Below the pieces are notes generated by a model that searched no databases, was not told where the DNA came from, and saw nothing but the letters and a program-made list of their open reading frames with translations. From contig NZ_CP019645.1 of assembly GCF_001999985.1 (NCBI RefSeq), positions 806,001-870,000 of the forward strand: 64,000 nucleotides of DNA, in the 5' to 3' direction. The position numbers were made by a program, and so were the translations under genes. Below, piece by piece: positions 25,240-32,320 of this stretch. The first letter of the stretch is position 1. Every line of letters begins with the position of its first letter. Source of the DNA: Helicobacter bilis (GTDB lineage: Bacteria; Campylobacterota; Campylobacteria; Campylobacterales; Helicobacteraceae).

Positions 25240-25797
25240 TTAGTGTTTTTGCATTGGATTTGTTGGTTGTTGTGGGTTATTTTGGTTTTGCTTTGTTTGC
25301 GCGCCTGTGTATGGGTCTATACCTTTTTGTTGTGCATATGCTATCCATTTTGGGTCAAGCTTATAAGCATCACCATTTTTTACATTCTTCCCATTTTTGA
25401 CCAAGAAAACATTACCTTTATACCCTGTAAGTCCTGCAACATTTACTAATCTTTGCTGTTCTGCATACCTAGCATTATGCTTTGAGGCATTTGCAGCAGT
25501 TTGTGCATTTTTCTCACTTGTTTGATTATTCCATCTTGTTATGTTTTCTGCTGATTCTATTTTCTTATCATTTTCACTGCTTTCATGTGTTCTTGTTTTT
25601 AGTGCTTCTTCTGCTTTAAAAACTCTCTCTCTTTCTGCTTCTTTTGCGGCATAATCTCTTTGTTTCCAATTCTCAATAGCACTCATTGCCATTTGTGAAT
25701 TTTGGTTTAAAGAATCCATAATGGATTGAAAACCTTGTCTTATGCCTGCATGTCCTGTGTCTTGCACTCTACCTAGTGTGGGATCTGGCATTGCCAT
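25240..25797 (-). CDS. Helical phage protein, internal virion candidate
   Basis: A 185-residue protein. It has a Met/Gln-rich start (MAMPDPTLGRVQDTGHAGIR), a long charged helix (residues 45-120) and a small C-terminal part with VFLVKNGKNVKNGDAYKLD and a Gln/Asn/Pro tail. No family recognised. AAAAGGATAAACA precedes the ATG. The 37-bp gap to the gene at 25202 suggests one transcript with it. Confidence 0.55.
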   Translation of the reverse strand: MAMPDPTLGRVQDTGHAGIRQGFQSIMDSLNQNSQMAMSAIENWKQRDYAAKEAERERVFKAEEALKTRTHESSENDKKIESAENITRWNNQTSEKNAQTAANASKHNARYAEQQRLVNVAGLTGYKGNVFLVKNGKNVKNGDAYKLDPKWIAYAQQKGIDPYTGAQTKQNQNNPQQPTNPMQKH

Positions 25798-25900
25798 TGT
25801 TTATCCTTTTGTTTAATTTTTTAAAGATTTCATCTTGTTTTTTTGCTTTTGCATGTCGCTAAACTAGATTCTAAGATTTGCTAACCGCAAAAAACAAGAG

Positions 25901-26025
25901 TTTCGTGCGGAAATATTTTGAGGCGATTTTAAGTGTTGTTGAATAAAATGCAAGGGAGTGTATATAAAATACATGACCGCCGCATTTTATGATAACTCAC
26001 TTAAAAGCGTCCAAAAGATAACGCA
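25901..26025 (+). repeat. Family B hairpin element overlapping a gene end
   Basis: Core GGGAGTGTATATAAAATACATGACCG-type (25956-25980) with arms GAATAAAATGC/GCATTTTATGA, matched to each other but unlike other copies; the terminal CCAAAAGATAACGCAC lies inside the ORF at 26001. Confidence 0.8.
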
Positions 26026-26426
26026 CTTTTTTCATAGATTGCTATTGCAAAATCTTTATAGTATAACGGATGCGTATAATACCTATCACCTCGCAATATC
26101 TTTAAACACTCTGTAATATCTTCTATGCTTTCACGCAATTTCAACATATCTTTAGAATCTAAAAAGCAGCATGCAAAGTTATAAGCGGTGTAGTCTGTAT
26201 CATCACATCTTACTTGTATAATATAATCATTACATGCACTTAAATCAAGGGGCGGTTTTGCTTCATTTAAAACTAGGCTTGTAATTTTTGCATTTTCCCC
26301 ATACAGCTTTTTTATTGCCTCTTGTATATGTTCTTCTTGTATGTGTTCGTTTGGCAGGGCATTGTCAAAAAGTATGGCTAACATTTTTGTATTTTTTGGG
26401 GTGTTTAGGAGTTTATATTCTAGCAT
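26001..26426 (-). CDS. Phage protein of unknown function
   Basis: A 141-residue soluble protein. It starts MLEYKLLNTPKNTKMLAILF, contains DYIIQVRCDDTDYTAYNFACC in the middle, and ends SALSFGRF, read from the family B repeat that supplies its stop codon. Not recognised. AAAGGATTAAAAC precedes the ATG. It is unusual in having B-family hairpins on both sides, with the conserved ends facing inward. Confidence 0.55.
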   Translation of the reverse strand: MLEYKLLNTPKNTKMLAILFDNALPNEHIQEEHIQEAIKKLYGENAKITSLVLNEAKPPLDLSACNDYIIQVRCDDTDYTAYNFACCFLDSKDMLKLRESIEDITECLKILRGDRYYTHPLYYKDFAIAIYEKSALSFGRF

Positions 26427-26451
26427 GTTTTAATCCTTTCTCGTTCTCTTA

Positions 26452-26587
26452 GTTAATATTCTTGCGTTATCTTGCGGACACTTTTAAGGGAATTATCGCT
26501 TTTTTGTTCGGTTATGGATTTAATATACACTCCCTCTCAAAAAAGCTCAATAAACCTTAAAATTGCCTCGCAATATTTCCGCATTCG
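26452..26587 (-). repeat. Family B hairpin element (sense orientation, 5' of gene)
   Basis: Arms CTTTTAAGGGAATTATCGC and GCTCAATAAACCTTAAAA enclose core CGGTTATG-loop-ACTCCC; terminal TTGCGTTATCTTGCGGAC faces the ORF at 26426. The core has one change (GTTATG for GTCATG). Confidence 0.8.
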
Positions 26588-26679
26588 TAGTTCCTTTGTT
26601 GCTTGTTTGCCTGTTTTGTTTCCGCATACTTAGTTCCTTTTGTTTTCTTTGGCTCTTTGCTTGGCATGTTTCCTTTCTT

Positions 26680-26752
26680 GTCTCGTTGAGGCGTTAGCCT
26701 AAACATCTCACTAGCATGAAAATAAAGATGTTTCGTTTCACTCAACATGACA
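26680..26752. repeat. Family C inverted repeat (MITE-like)
   Basis: CTTGTCTCGTTGAGGCGTTA and TTTCACTCAACATGACAA ends; inner AACATCT/AGATGTTTC. Confidence 0.8.
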
Positions 26753-26770
26753 AAAATCACTCATTAAAAC

Positions 26771-27304
26771 TTATTGCCTTTGCATTGGTAAATCTTCCTG
26801 TGGCGGTGTGTTTGCTGGTGGCGGATTTTGGGCTTGTGCTGTGTTTTGCTGTGGGCTTGAGACATTTGCACTTGCTGATTTTAATCCACTGGCTGTATTT
26901 GCCGCATCATTTATCCCTTTTTCATGGTAGTCTTTCTGCTGGTTGTAACGCTCATTTTCTATTTGTCTTTGTTTTTCCTTTGCTACTCTTTCATCTTCGG
27001 CTATTTTTGTTTGCCATGCGCCTAAACCTAAGCCTATTAACGAATTTGCCGCACCTATTCCTGCTTGCGCCCAGTTTGCTGCGCCAAATCCTTGTGTTTT
27101 TTGATCTTGCTGCAAATTGCCCCCTTTAACATAGTCTTTAGCTGCCGATTCTACTTCTTGTGATAAACCACTTTGAGTTTGAGTGGGTGTGTAAAAGCTT
27201 TGTTGTGCTGGTGCTGGATTAACAATATTATTTACTTTATTGTTAAAGCTTTGCATGTAGTCATTTGTAGATTTTGGAAAAAAACCGGTATTTGTTTTCG
27301 ACAT
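26771..27304 (-). CDS. Small virion-type protein with C-terminal LPMQRQ tail
   Basis: A 177-residue protein. It is polar with many Asn/Gln, a Gly/Ala-rich hydrophobic segment (residues about 75-97, NWAQAGIGAANSLIGLGLGA), a charged helix, then a Pro/Gln-rich tail ending EDLPMQRQ. Two neighbouring proteins (27447, 28970) end in the same L-P-x-x-R-Q pattern although their codons differ. AAAAGGATAAAT precedes the ATG. It is probably an internal or minor virion protein. Confidence 0.55.
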   Translation of the reverse strand: MSKTNTGFFPKSTNDYMQSFNNKVNNIVNPAPAQQSFYTPTQTQSGLSQEVESAAKDYVKGGNLQQDQKTQGFGAANWAQAGIGAANSLIGLGLGAWQTKIAEDERVAKEKQRQIENERYNQQKDYHEKGINDAANTASGLKSASANVSSPQQNTAQAQNPPPANTPPQEDLPMQRQ

Positions 27305-27338
27305 ATTTATCCTTTTTTTGTTTGTCTTTTTGCCCTTT

Positions 27339-27421
27339 TCTTGTCATTTTGAGTGCTTAGCAACGCAACATCTCTACTTGAAATAAAAGAGATGTTTCGT
27401 GCTTCGGCTCAACGAGACAAG
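27339..27421. repeat. Family C inverted repeat (MITE-like)
   Basis: CTTGTCATTTTGAGTGCTTA and TCGGCTCAACGAGACAAG ends; inner AACATCT/AGATGTTTC. Confidence 0.8.
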
Positions 27422-27446
27422 TGAGGCGAAAATCACTCATTAAAAC

Positions 27447-27770
27447 TTATTGTCTTGCTAATGGTAACTCCGGGCTTGTTAAACTACTTCCACTCAAGCC
27501 ACCACTAAGACTGCTTTCTTCTGGTTTATCGCCTTTTGCTTGTTCTGCGAAGTTTGTGCTAGTTGCAGCAGCGGCATTTGTTGCTTCATTTTGCTTTGCC
27601 TCTGCTTTTTCTAGGTTTTTTTGCTGTTGTTCGGCTTGTTTTTGTTGCTGTTCTAGCTGTTTATTTGCTGTCTCTGCTTGTTTTGTAGCTGAATAGATGT
27701 TTGCTGCTGCACCCAATGCTGCACCTACGCCACTTGCTATTCCTGCTGCTGCTGCTGCACCCAATGCCAT
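27447..27770 (-). CDS. Ala/Gln-rich virion-type protein with C-terminal LPLARQ tail
   Basis: A 107-residue protein. Residues 3-26 are an Ala/Gly-rich helix (GAAAAAGIASGVGAALGAAA), then a Gln/Lys/Glu coiled coil (EQQQKQAEQQQKNLEKAEAK), then a Ser/Gly-rich tail ending SPELPLARQ. The layout resembles small internal core proteins of podoviruses. TAAAGGAATAAC precedes the ATG. Confidence 0.55.
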   Translation of the reverse strand: MALGAAAAAGIASGVGAALGAAANIYSATKQAETANKQLEQQQKQAEQQQKNLEKAEAKQNEATNAAAATSTNFAEQAKGDKPEESSLSGGLSGSSLTSPELPLARQ

Positions 27771-27801
27771 GTTATTCCTTTATATTTAAATTTTTCTTTT
27801 T

Positions 27802-27932
27802 AGTAGCTTTCATCTTGTGATAACATTTTAATGTTTTTACCCTTTTTTATGCTAGTCATTATCGATATAGATAACTCCTAGCATAAAAAAGGGTAAAAAC
27901 ATTAAAAGCCTACCATCAATATTGGAAAGCTG
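27802..27932 (-). repeat. Family A hairpin element (subtype with GGTAACA-like flank)
   Basis: Perfect arms ATGTTTTTACCCTTTTTTAT and ATAAAAAAGGGTAAAAACAT enclose core GTCATTATC-loop-GATAACTCC; AGCTTTCATC pairs with GGAAAGCT. Confidence 0.9.
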
Positions 27933-27975
27933 GTTTGTTTGTTTGCAAGTTAGAATCTGTTAGCTAAGATTGCAA

Positions 27976-28110
27976 ACTAGAGACTTTAAAGCGTGAAGTA
28001 TTTTGAGGCGATTTTAAGTGTTGTTGAAATTTTTGTGAAGGGAGTTACCTAATAGGTAACGACCGAGCAAAAATTGATAACTCACTTAAAAGCGTCCAAA
28101 AGACAAACGC
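27976..28110 (+). repeat. Family B hairpin element (3' of gene)
   Basis: Core GGGAGTTACC-TAATA-GGTAACGACCG with arms TTTTAAGTGTTGTTG and GATAACTCACTTAAAA; it ends AAAAGACAAACGC at the stop of the gene at 28116. Confidence 0.85.
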
Positions 28111-28115
28111 TTACA

Positions 28116-28658
28116 CTAAGTTAAAGGGGATTTATAGATAATCCCCTTTAACGCCTCTTTAGATTCTGCCAATTCCACCTGCTTACATAAACTCTGCTTA
28201 TAGCCTAAAAGCTTTCCAAGATTGCTTACATAAGCTTCATTTTTAGCAATAATCTTAGCTGCCAAGTTTGCCACACTCATACCCCGTTTTTTAGCGATTT
28301 CGCTTAAAAGCGGGGTGGGCGTATTATTATCTGCTAAATACTCTTGTGCCTCTCTTTTTTGGGATTCATAAGTTGCGATTTCACCCTGTGTTACTCCCGC
28401 TTGCATGTAGCTTACCTCTCTTTCAAAGTAAAAGCTAATTTGTGCTTTTAAATCCTCTTTTAACTCATCTAAGCTTTTTTCTACAAAGCTTTGTGTCTTT
28501 TTATCATATCTTTGACCAATGAGTATTTCTTTCCCTTGTGGGATTTCTACTGCAAAAATTGCGTTCTCGTCCCATTCCCTTAATTGTGTGCTATCAAATA
28601 TTTGCACTACTTCGTCATCTTGTATCATTGCGTATAATACGCCCTCTTTTGCTTTCAT
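28116..28658 (-). CDS. Tail-fibre-assembly-like protein
   Basis: A 180-residue protein. The N-terminal half is a small beta domain (GVLYAMIQDDEVVQIFDS, AVEIPQGKEILIGQRYD). The C-terminal half, TYESQKREAQEYLADNN and TPTPLLSEIAKKRGMSVANL, is the pattern seen at the end of many phage tail-fibre-assembly and DUF4376-type proteins. The ATG lies three bases after the stop of the gene at 28662, with its GAGGAT site inside that gene, so translation is coupled. Confidence 0.6.
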   Translation of the reverse strand: MKAKEGVLYAMIQDDEVVQIFDSTQLREWDENAIFAVEIPQGKEILIGQRYDKKTQSFVEKSLDELKEDLKAQISFYFEREVSYMQAGVTQGEIATYESQKREAQEYLADNNTPTPLLSEIAKKRGMSVANLAAKIIAKNEAYVSNLGKLLGYKQSLCKQVELAESKEALKGIIYKSPLT

Positions 28659-28661
28659 ATT

Positions 28662-28967
28662 CTAATCCTCATAACTTTTTAAAATGGTTTCTAAGTGTTT
28701 TAACCTGCCCTCGCATGTTTTATCATTCTTTGTAGCATTAAAAGCCCTTTTATACTCTTTTAGCGCGTAAGCTTTCATTGAATCTATATCACAAACATAG
28801 CTTTCAATCTGTATTTCTTGCTCTTTTATAAGCCTATTTTGTGCTTCGACACTAAAATTTAGGGCGAGATTTTCTGCTTCTAGCTTTTTGTTTTCAATAC
28901 CCAAATACATGATAATAAGCAAAAAGATAAGATTAATAACACTAAAAATAACTACAAACGAACGCAT
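28662..28967 (-). CDS. Inner-membrane coiled-coil protein, Rz/inner-spanin-like
   Basis: A 101-residue protein with a single N-terminal membrane helix (residues 3-22, SFVVIFSVINLIFLLIIMYLG) and a charged helical body with two Cys. This fits an inner spanin, and a candidate lipoprotein partner is at 1787, but the genes are 27 kb apart. The ATG lies two bases after the stop of the upstream gene, and the next gene starts three bases after its end, making a three-gene coupled unit 28970-28662-28116. Confidence 0.5.
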   Translation of the reverse strand: MRSFVVIFSVINLIFLLIIMYLGIENKKLEAENLALNFSVEAQNRLIKEQEIQIESYVCDIDSMKAYALKEYKRAFNATKNDKTCEGRLKHLETILKSYED

Positions 28968-28969
28968 AG

Positions 28970-29575
28970 CTATTGCCTATTCATCGGCAGTGCGCCTGAG
29001 TTTGTATCGCTTTGTTGTGAATCCACCGCCACGCCTTGTGCTTGGGCCGGCAAGTCTTCGGGCAGGGATTCTTCTTGCACCTCTTCTTGTGGTGCATTCT
29101 GTGCGGCATAAATCTCATACACTAAATCGAAAAAGGCTTCGATGGGTTGAGATTTAATCTCTTCTTGCACTCTTGGGGGAAGTTCATTTGCAAAAAAGGC
29201 AATGAGTTCTTTTATATCAACTTCTGGGTGGCGGCTTTGAAAATCTTGCTTTATGGCTTCAATATTTGCCATTTCACTTTTACCAGCGATTGTGTCCTGT
29301 AACTCTTTCGCCTTTGCTGCTCTTGGCTCTACTAATGCACTTACAAATTTATTTTGTTCTTCAATGACTTTTTTAAAGAATGTAACTCTATCACTAAAAA
29401 ACAACTCTTCAAGCACTGAATCATTATCAATTAAAGCGCTTATATGTTCTGCAAAGTCGTTTTCTACACTTGCCTCAATGTCTTGGAGTTCTTTTTGTAT
29501 GGCTTCTAGCTGTCCTTGCTCTTGTGTGGTGTCGTATTCGCTTGTTGGTTCTTGTGGTGTTTCTAGTTCTTCCAT
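28970..29575 (-). CDS. Acidic scaffold-like protein with C-terminal LPMNRQ tail
   Basis: A 201-residue protein, strongly acidic and helical, with Glu/Gln-rich ends and a middle helical region (FFKKVIEEQNKFVSALVEPR). It ends SGALPMNRQ, matching the tails at 26771 and 27447. Acidic helical proteins of this size are often capsid scaffolds, but it is far from the capsid gene, so this is uncertain. AAAAAGGATAAAAAA precedes the ATG. Confidence 0.5.
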   Translation of the reverse strand: MEELETPQEPTSEYDTTQEQGQLEAIQKELQDIEASVENDFAEHISALIDNDSVLEELFFSDRVTFFKKVIEEQNKFVSALVEPRAAKAKELQDTIAGKSEMANIEAIKQDFQSRHPEVDIKELIAFFANELPPRVQEEIKSQPIEAFFDLVYEIYAAQNAPQEEVQEESLPEDLPAQAQGVAVDSQQSDTNSGALPMNRQ

Positions 29576-29617
29576 TTTTTATCCTTTTTTAAATCTTTGT
29601 TTGCTTTTAACTGCAAA

Positions 29618-29753
29618 CTAGAGACTTTAAAGCGTGAAGTATTTTTGATGAATTTTTGCGGTTTTCGAGTGAAAGGCGAAGGGAGTGTATATAAAATACA
29701 TGACCGAGCCTTGAGCGAAGAATCCGCTAAAAGTCGCAAAAAGACAAACGCTA
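29618..29753 (+). repeat. Family B hairpin element (3' of gene)
   Basis: Core GGGAGTGTAT-loop-ATACATGACCG with arms GCGGTTTTCGAGTG/CGAAGAATCCGC and GAAAGGCG; translation of this copy gives the same peptide as the in-frame copy at 35060. It ends AAAAAGACAAACGCTAG. Confidence 0.85.
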
Positions 29754-29756
29754 GAG

Positions 29757-30110
29757 CTAACTATAAATTGTGCCTGATGTAAAATATAACACCCTAACTT
29801 TTATTCTCCCCTTTCTTTGACTTGTTTCAATGGTTAGCATGGAATCTTGCTTTAACCTTGTTTCAACTTTTGATTTATACACCGCTTCAGTGGATAAATC
29901 AATGTCATTTAATAAAAAGTCGCTTGAAAAATCAAAGCCTACATCAATTGTGCCAGAATCTGCTCTTTCTATAATCTCAATACTTGCGGATAAAATCTCG
30001 CTGCCCTCTCGCATTAAAAAGATATTGTTTTTATCCTCTTTCAAGTTTTCTAGGTTTATTTCATGTGCTACTAAATAGCCTAGCGCGTGTATTCTGTCTG
30101 TTTGTGTCAT
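29757..30110 (-). CDS. Small beta-rich phage structural candidate
   Basis: A 117-residue, mainly beta protein (SASIEIIERADSGTIDVGFD, KGRIKVRVLYFTSGTIYS), not recognised. AAAAGGCATAAAC precedes the ATG. The C7 leader motif upstream is shared with the major capsid gene, which suggests similar late, strong expression. It could be a head decoration or connector protein; inference only. Confidence 0.5.
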   Translation of the reverse strand: MTQTDRIHALGYLVAHEINLENLKEDKNNIFLMREGSEILSASIEIIERADSGTIDVGFDFSSDFLLNDIDLSTEAVYKSKVETRLKQDSMLTIETSQRKGRIKVRVLYFTSGTIYS

Positions 30111-30149
30111 GTTTATGCCTTTTATTTAATTTCTTGTATGGTAGTTTGT

Positions 30150-30190
30150 TTTTTTATTCATTTAAAGGGGGGGATATTTTGTTTTGTGTT
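30150..30190 (-). promoter_or_regulatory. Shared leader motif with C7 tract
   Basis: TTCATTTAAAGGGGGGGATA on the plus strand (G7 at 30167-30173) with upstream GTTTGTTTTTT matches the site at 11058-11100. It lies 5' of the minus-strand gene at 30110. Confidence 0.45.
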
Positions 30191-30205
30191 TTGCATATTT
30201 TGAAG

Positions 30206-30290
30206 TATAATTTTGTTGCCACTTAAGTTGGTAGCTTAAGCGGTAAGATTCTCGCTTTTCTAGCAAGTGCAGGAAAGGAGGTATCTTTCA
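30206..30290 (+). promoter_or_regulatory. Family D leader (copy 3)
   Basis: TATAAT (30206-30211), a GCCACTTAAG/CTTAAGCGG hairpin with one weak pair, then CTTTTCT paired with AGGAAAG around AGCAAGTGC. Changes relative to copies 1 and 2 (GAG to GTG in the loop, A to G in the stem giving U.G) keep the SD-hiding helix. Confidence 0.75.
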
Positions 30291-30356
30291 ATGAATAACA
30301 AGCTTATTATAATAGCATTCTTGCTATTTATTCTTTTTGTTAGTGTGGCATATTAA
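30291..30356 (+). CDS. 21-residue hydrophobic peptide, candidate type I toxin (copy 3)
   Basis: The pattern is MNNK, then LIIIAFLLF, then ILFVSVAY. It has the same length and same S-x-A-Y end as copies at 3672 and 5037, 25 kb away. The downstream AGAAAGGGGG is followed by TTATTG rather than ATG, so the possible second ORF of copies 1 and 2 is lost here. It lies head-on to the primase gene, whose stop is at 30435. Confidence 0.7.
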   Translation: MNNKLIIIAFLLFILFVSVAY

Positions 30357-30434
30357 CAAAATTTAGTAGATATTACAATTTGTTACAATGCTAGATAGTA
30401 ACAGAAAGGGGGCTTTGTTATTGTTTTTACAAAA

Positions 30435-32012
30435 TCAAAAAGGAATCTCTAACAACTCTTTTAACTCGCTGATTTTATCATTCAACCCCATAATATAATT
30501 AATGTCAATATGTGTATTTCTTAAAATATCCCTCCTTTGCTTCTCTAAATTATGTATTTTAAATCGTATAGCTATCTTATAAAATAACTCTGTATCTATG
30601 CTTTCAATCTCTTTAAAGAGATATTCTCTTACTCTTGGGCTGCCTTTATTTTCTAAAATATCTTGAAATACATCTTTATTGAAAAAATCATTAGCGTTTA
30701 ATATATCTTGCATAATAAATCTTTTCTGTTTATCTTGGGCTAGTTGGGTTAATATAAAATCTTGTTCTTTTTTCTCTTGGCTGCTGTATTCTCTTGGCTC
30801 TTGTGTTGGCAGAGAGATATAAGCCTTTAAATACTTTTTTATATACTCTCTTGTAAAAATGTCTTTTGTGTTATTTAGAATCTTTTCATAACCTTGTATT
30901 ATCTCTTTTTTCTCTTTTATGCTTTTTGCTAATCCTGTTTCTACTTTTAAGCAATAATCTAGTCCATCATATTCAATAAATGGCAAGTCTTTTACATCAC
31001 CCTTTGTGTAAAACTCGTTTAAATCCTTATAATCTTTATGTAGTCGTGTGATTTTAGTCTCAATATATCCATTTTCAAAGCAGAGTTTATACGCCCTTAT
31101 GCTTCCGCTTCTACCTGCATCATCTGAATCTAGGGCAATACAGAGTGTTATATCATCTTTTAAAAGGCGGCTTAATAATCGCAGTTGATTTACATGTAAA
31201 TTTGCACTACAAATAGCAAGGCTAGGAATACCTAATAAATTGCAAGTGAGTGCATCAAAATAGCCCTCCACAATATAAAGTTTTTTATGCTTATGCTTTT
31301 TTAGAATCTCATACGCATGTGTGTAGTTATATAAAATGCTATTTTTCTTGTATAAAAAGCTTTCTTTGCTATTTATGTATTTTCCTGCTTTATAAAAGTT
31401 AGCAAAGTCATGCACCCTGCCACTAAATCCTACTATCCTGTTTTTTTCATCTCTAATACATAATAAGATTCTATCTTTAAAAAAGTTATGTCCCTTTTCT
31501 GTTAAAAAGCCTAAGCTAAAGGCTAGTTGTGTCCCTAAAATCGCTTTTATTTCATCTATCTCTAAGCAATACCCAAATCCATACTCCTCTAATACATCTT
31601 TTTTAAAACCCCTTTTTGCTAAATACTCTACAAGCTTTTCATTCTCTAATAAAGCTTTATAACTTTTATAATACAACTTTTCTAATCTTTCTTGTATGGC
31701 TAGGCTTTTTGCGTAATCTTTGCTTTGTGTTTCCTCTACCTGAATGCCACATATTTCACCCGCTTTTTTTATTGCGTTTGTAAAATCTAGCCTTTCATAT
31801 TTCATTATAAAATCAATGCCATTTCCGCCTTCACCGCACCCAAAGCAATGGAATATATTTTTTGCTTTGCTTACGCTCATACTCGCTGTGTTTTCATTAT
31901 GAAAAGGACATTTTGTTATATAGTTTGCCCCGCTTTTTTTAAGTGGGATATAACTTTGTATTATTTCTACAATGTCGATGTTAGACTTTATTTCGTTTAT
32001 GTTTTGTATCAT
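30435..32012 (-). CDS. DnaG-type DNA primase
   Basis: A 525-residue protein that primes phage DNA synthesis. CHC2 zinc finger: Cys35, His38, Cys56, Cys59 (KCPFHNENTASMSV...FHCFGCG). The RNA polymerase core follows, with a TOPRIM motif KKLYIVEGYFDAL near residue 245 and ALDSDDAGRSG near 290. The C-terminal 150 residues are variable. The ATG overlaps the stop of a short hairpin-derived leader frame (MKALKDKE) as ATGA. The helicase gene lies next upstream in transcription order. Confidence 0.9.
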   Translation of the reverse strand: MIQNINEIKSNIDIVEIIQSYIPLKKSGANYITKCPFHNENTASMSVSKAKNIFHCFGCGEGGNGIDFIMKYERLDFTNAIKKAGEICGIQVEETQSKDYAKSLAIQERLEKLYYKSYKALLENEKLVEYLAKRGFKKDVLEEYGFGYCLEIDEIKAILGTQLAFSLGFLTEKGHNFFKDRILLCIRDEKNRIVGFSGRVHDFANFYKAGKYINSKESFLYKKNSILYNYTHAYEILKKHKHKKLYIVEGYFDALTCNLLGIPSLAICSANLHVNQLRLLSRLLKDDITLCIALDSDDAGRSGSIRAYKLCFENGYIETKITRLHKDYKDLNEFYTKGDVKDLPFIEYDGLDYCLKVETGLAKSIKEKKEIIQGYEKILNNTKDIFTREYIKKYLKAYISLPTQEPREYSSQEKKEQDFILTQLAQDKQKRFIMQDILNANDFFNKDVFQDILENKGSPRVREYLFKEIESIDTELFYKIAIRFKIHNLEKQRRDILRNTHIDINYIMGLNDKISELKELLEIPF

Positions 32013-32023
32013 TCTTTATCCTT

Positions 32024-32153
32024 TAAAGCTTTCATCTTGTGGCAACATTTCAATGATTTACCCTTTTTTATAGCAGTCATTACGCATATAGGTAACTCCT
32101 GCTATAAAAAAGGGTAAATCATTGAAAGCCTACCATCAATCTTAAAAAGCTGG
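32024..32153 (-). repeat. Family A hairpin element
   Basis: Arms AATGATTTACCCTTTTTTAT and ATAAAAAAGGGTAAATCATT enclose core GTCATTACG-loop-GGTAACTCC; AAAGCTTTCATCTTGTGG pairs with the far flank ending AAAAAGCTGG. Confidence 0.9.
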
Positions 32154-32204
32154 TTTTGTCTTAACTATTCGTGTGTTTGTTTGGTTAGCCGTCTCGCCTT
32201 GCAT

Positions 32205-32318
32205 ATTGCAAAAGTAAGTTTTGATGAATTTTTGCGGTTTTCAAGTGAAAGTCAAGGGAGTGTATTATACATACATGACCGCAAGCCTTGAGCGAAGAAT
32301 CCGCAAAAAGACAAACGC
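32205..32318 (+). repeat. Family B hairpin element (3' of helicase gene)
   Basis: Core GGGAGTGTAT-loop-ATACATGACCG between GCGGTTTTCAAGTG and CGAAGAATCCGC; it ends AAAAAGACAAACGCTATCA, the stop of the gene at 32321. Confidence 0.8.
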
Positions 32319-32320
32319 TA

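Noticed and set aside
27421..27696. Cys-rich plus-strand ORF
   Set aside because: It is the complement of the Ala/Gln-rich coding sequence at 27447; composition explains it.
29597..29782. Plus-strand 61-codon ORF sharing residues with the winged-helix protein
   Set aside because: It is the translation of a family B hairpin in the opposite strand context; no ribosome site.
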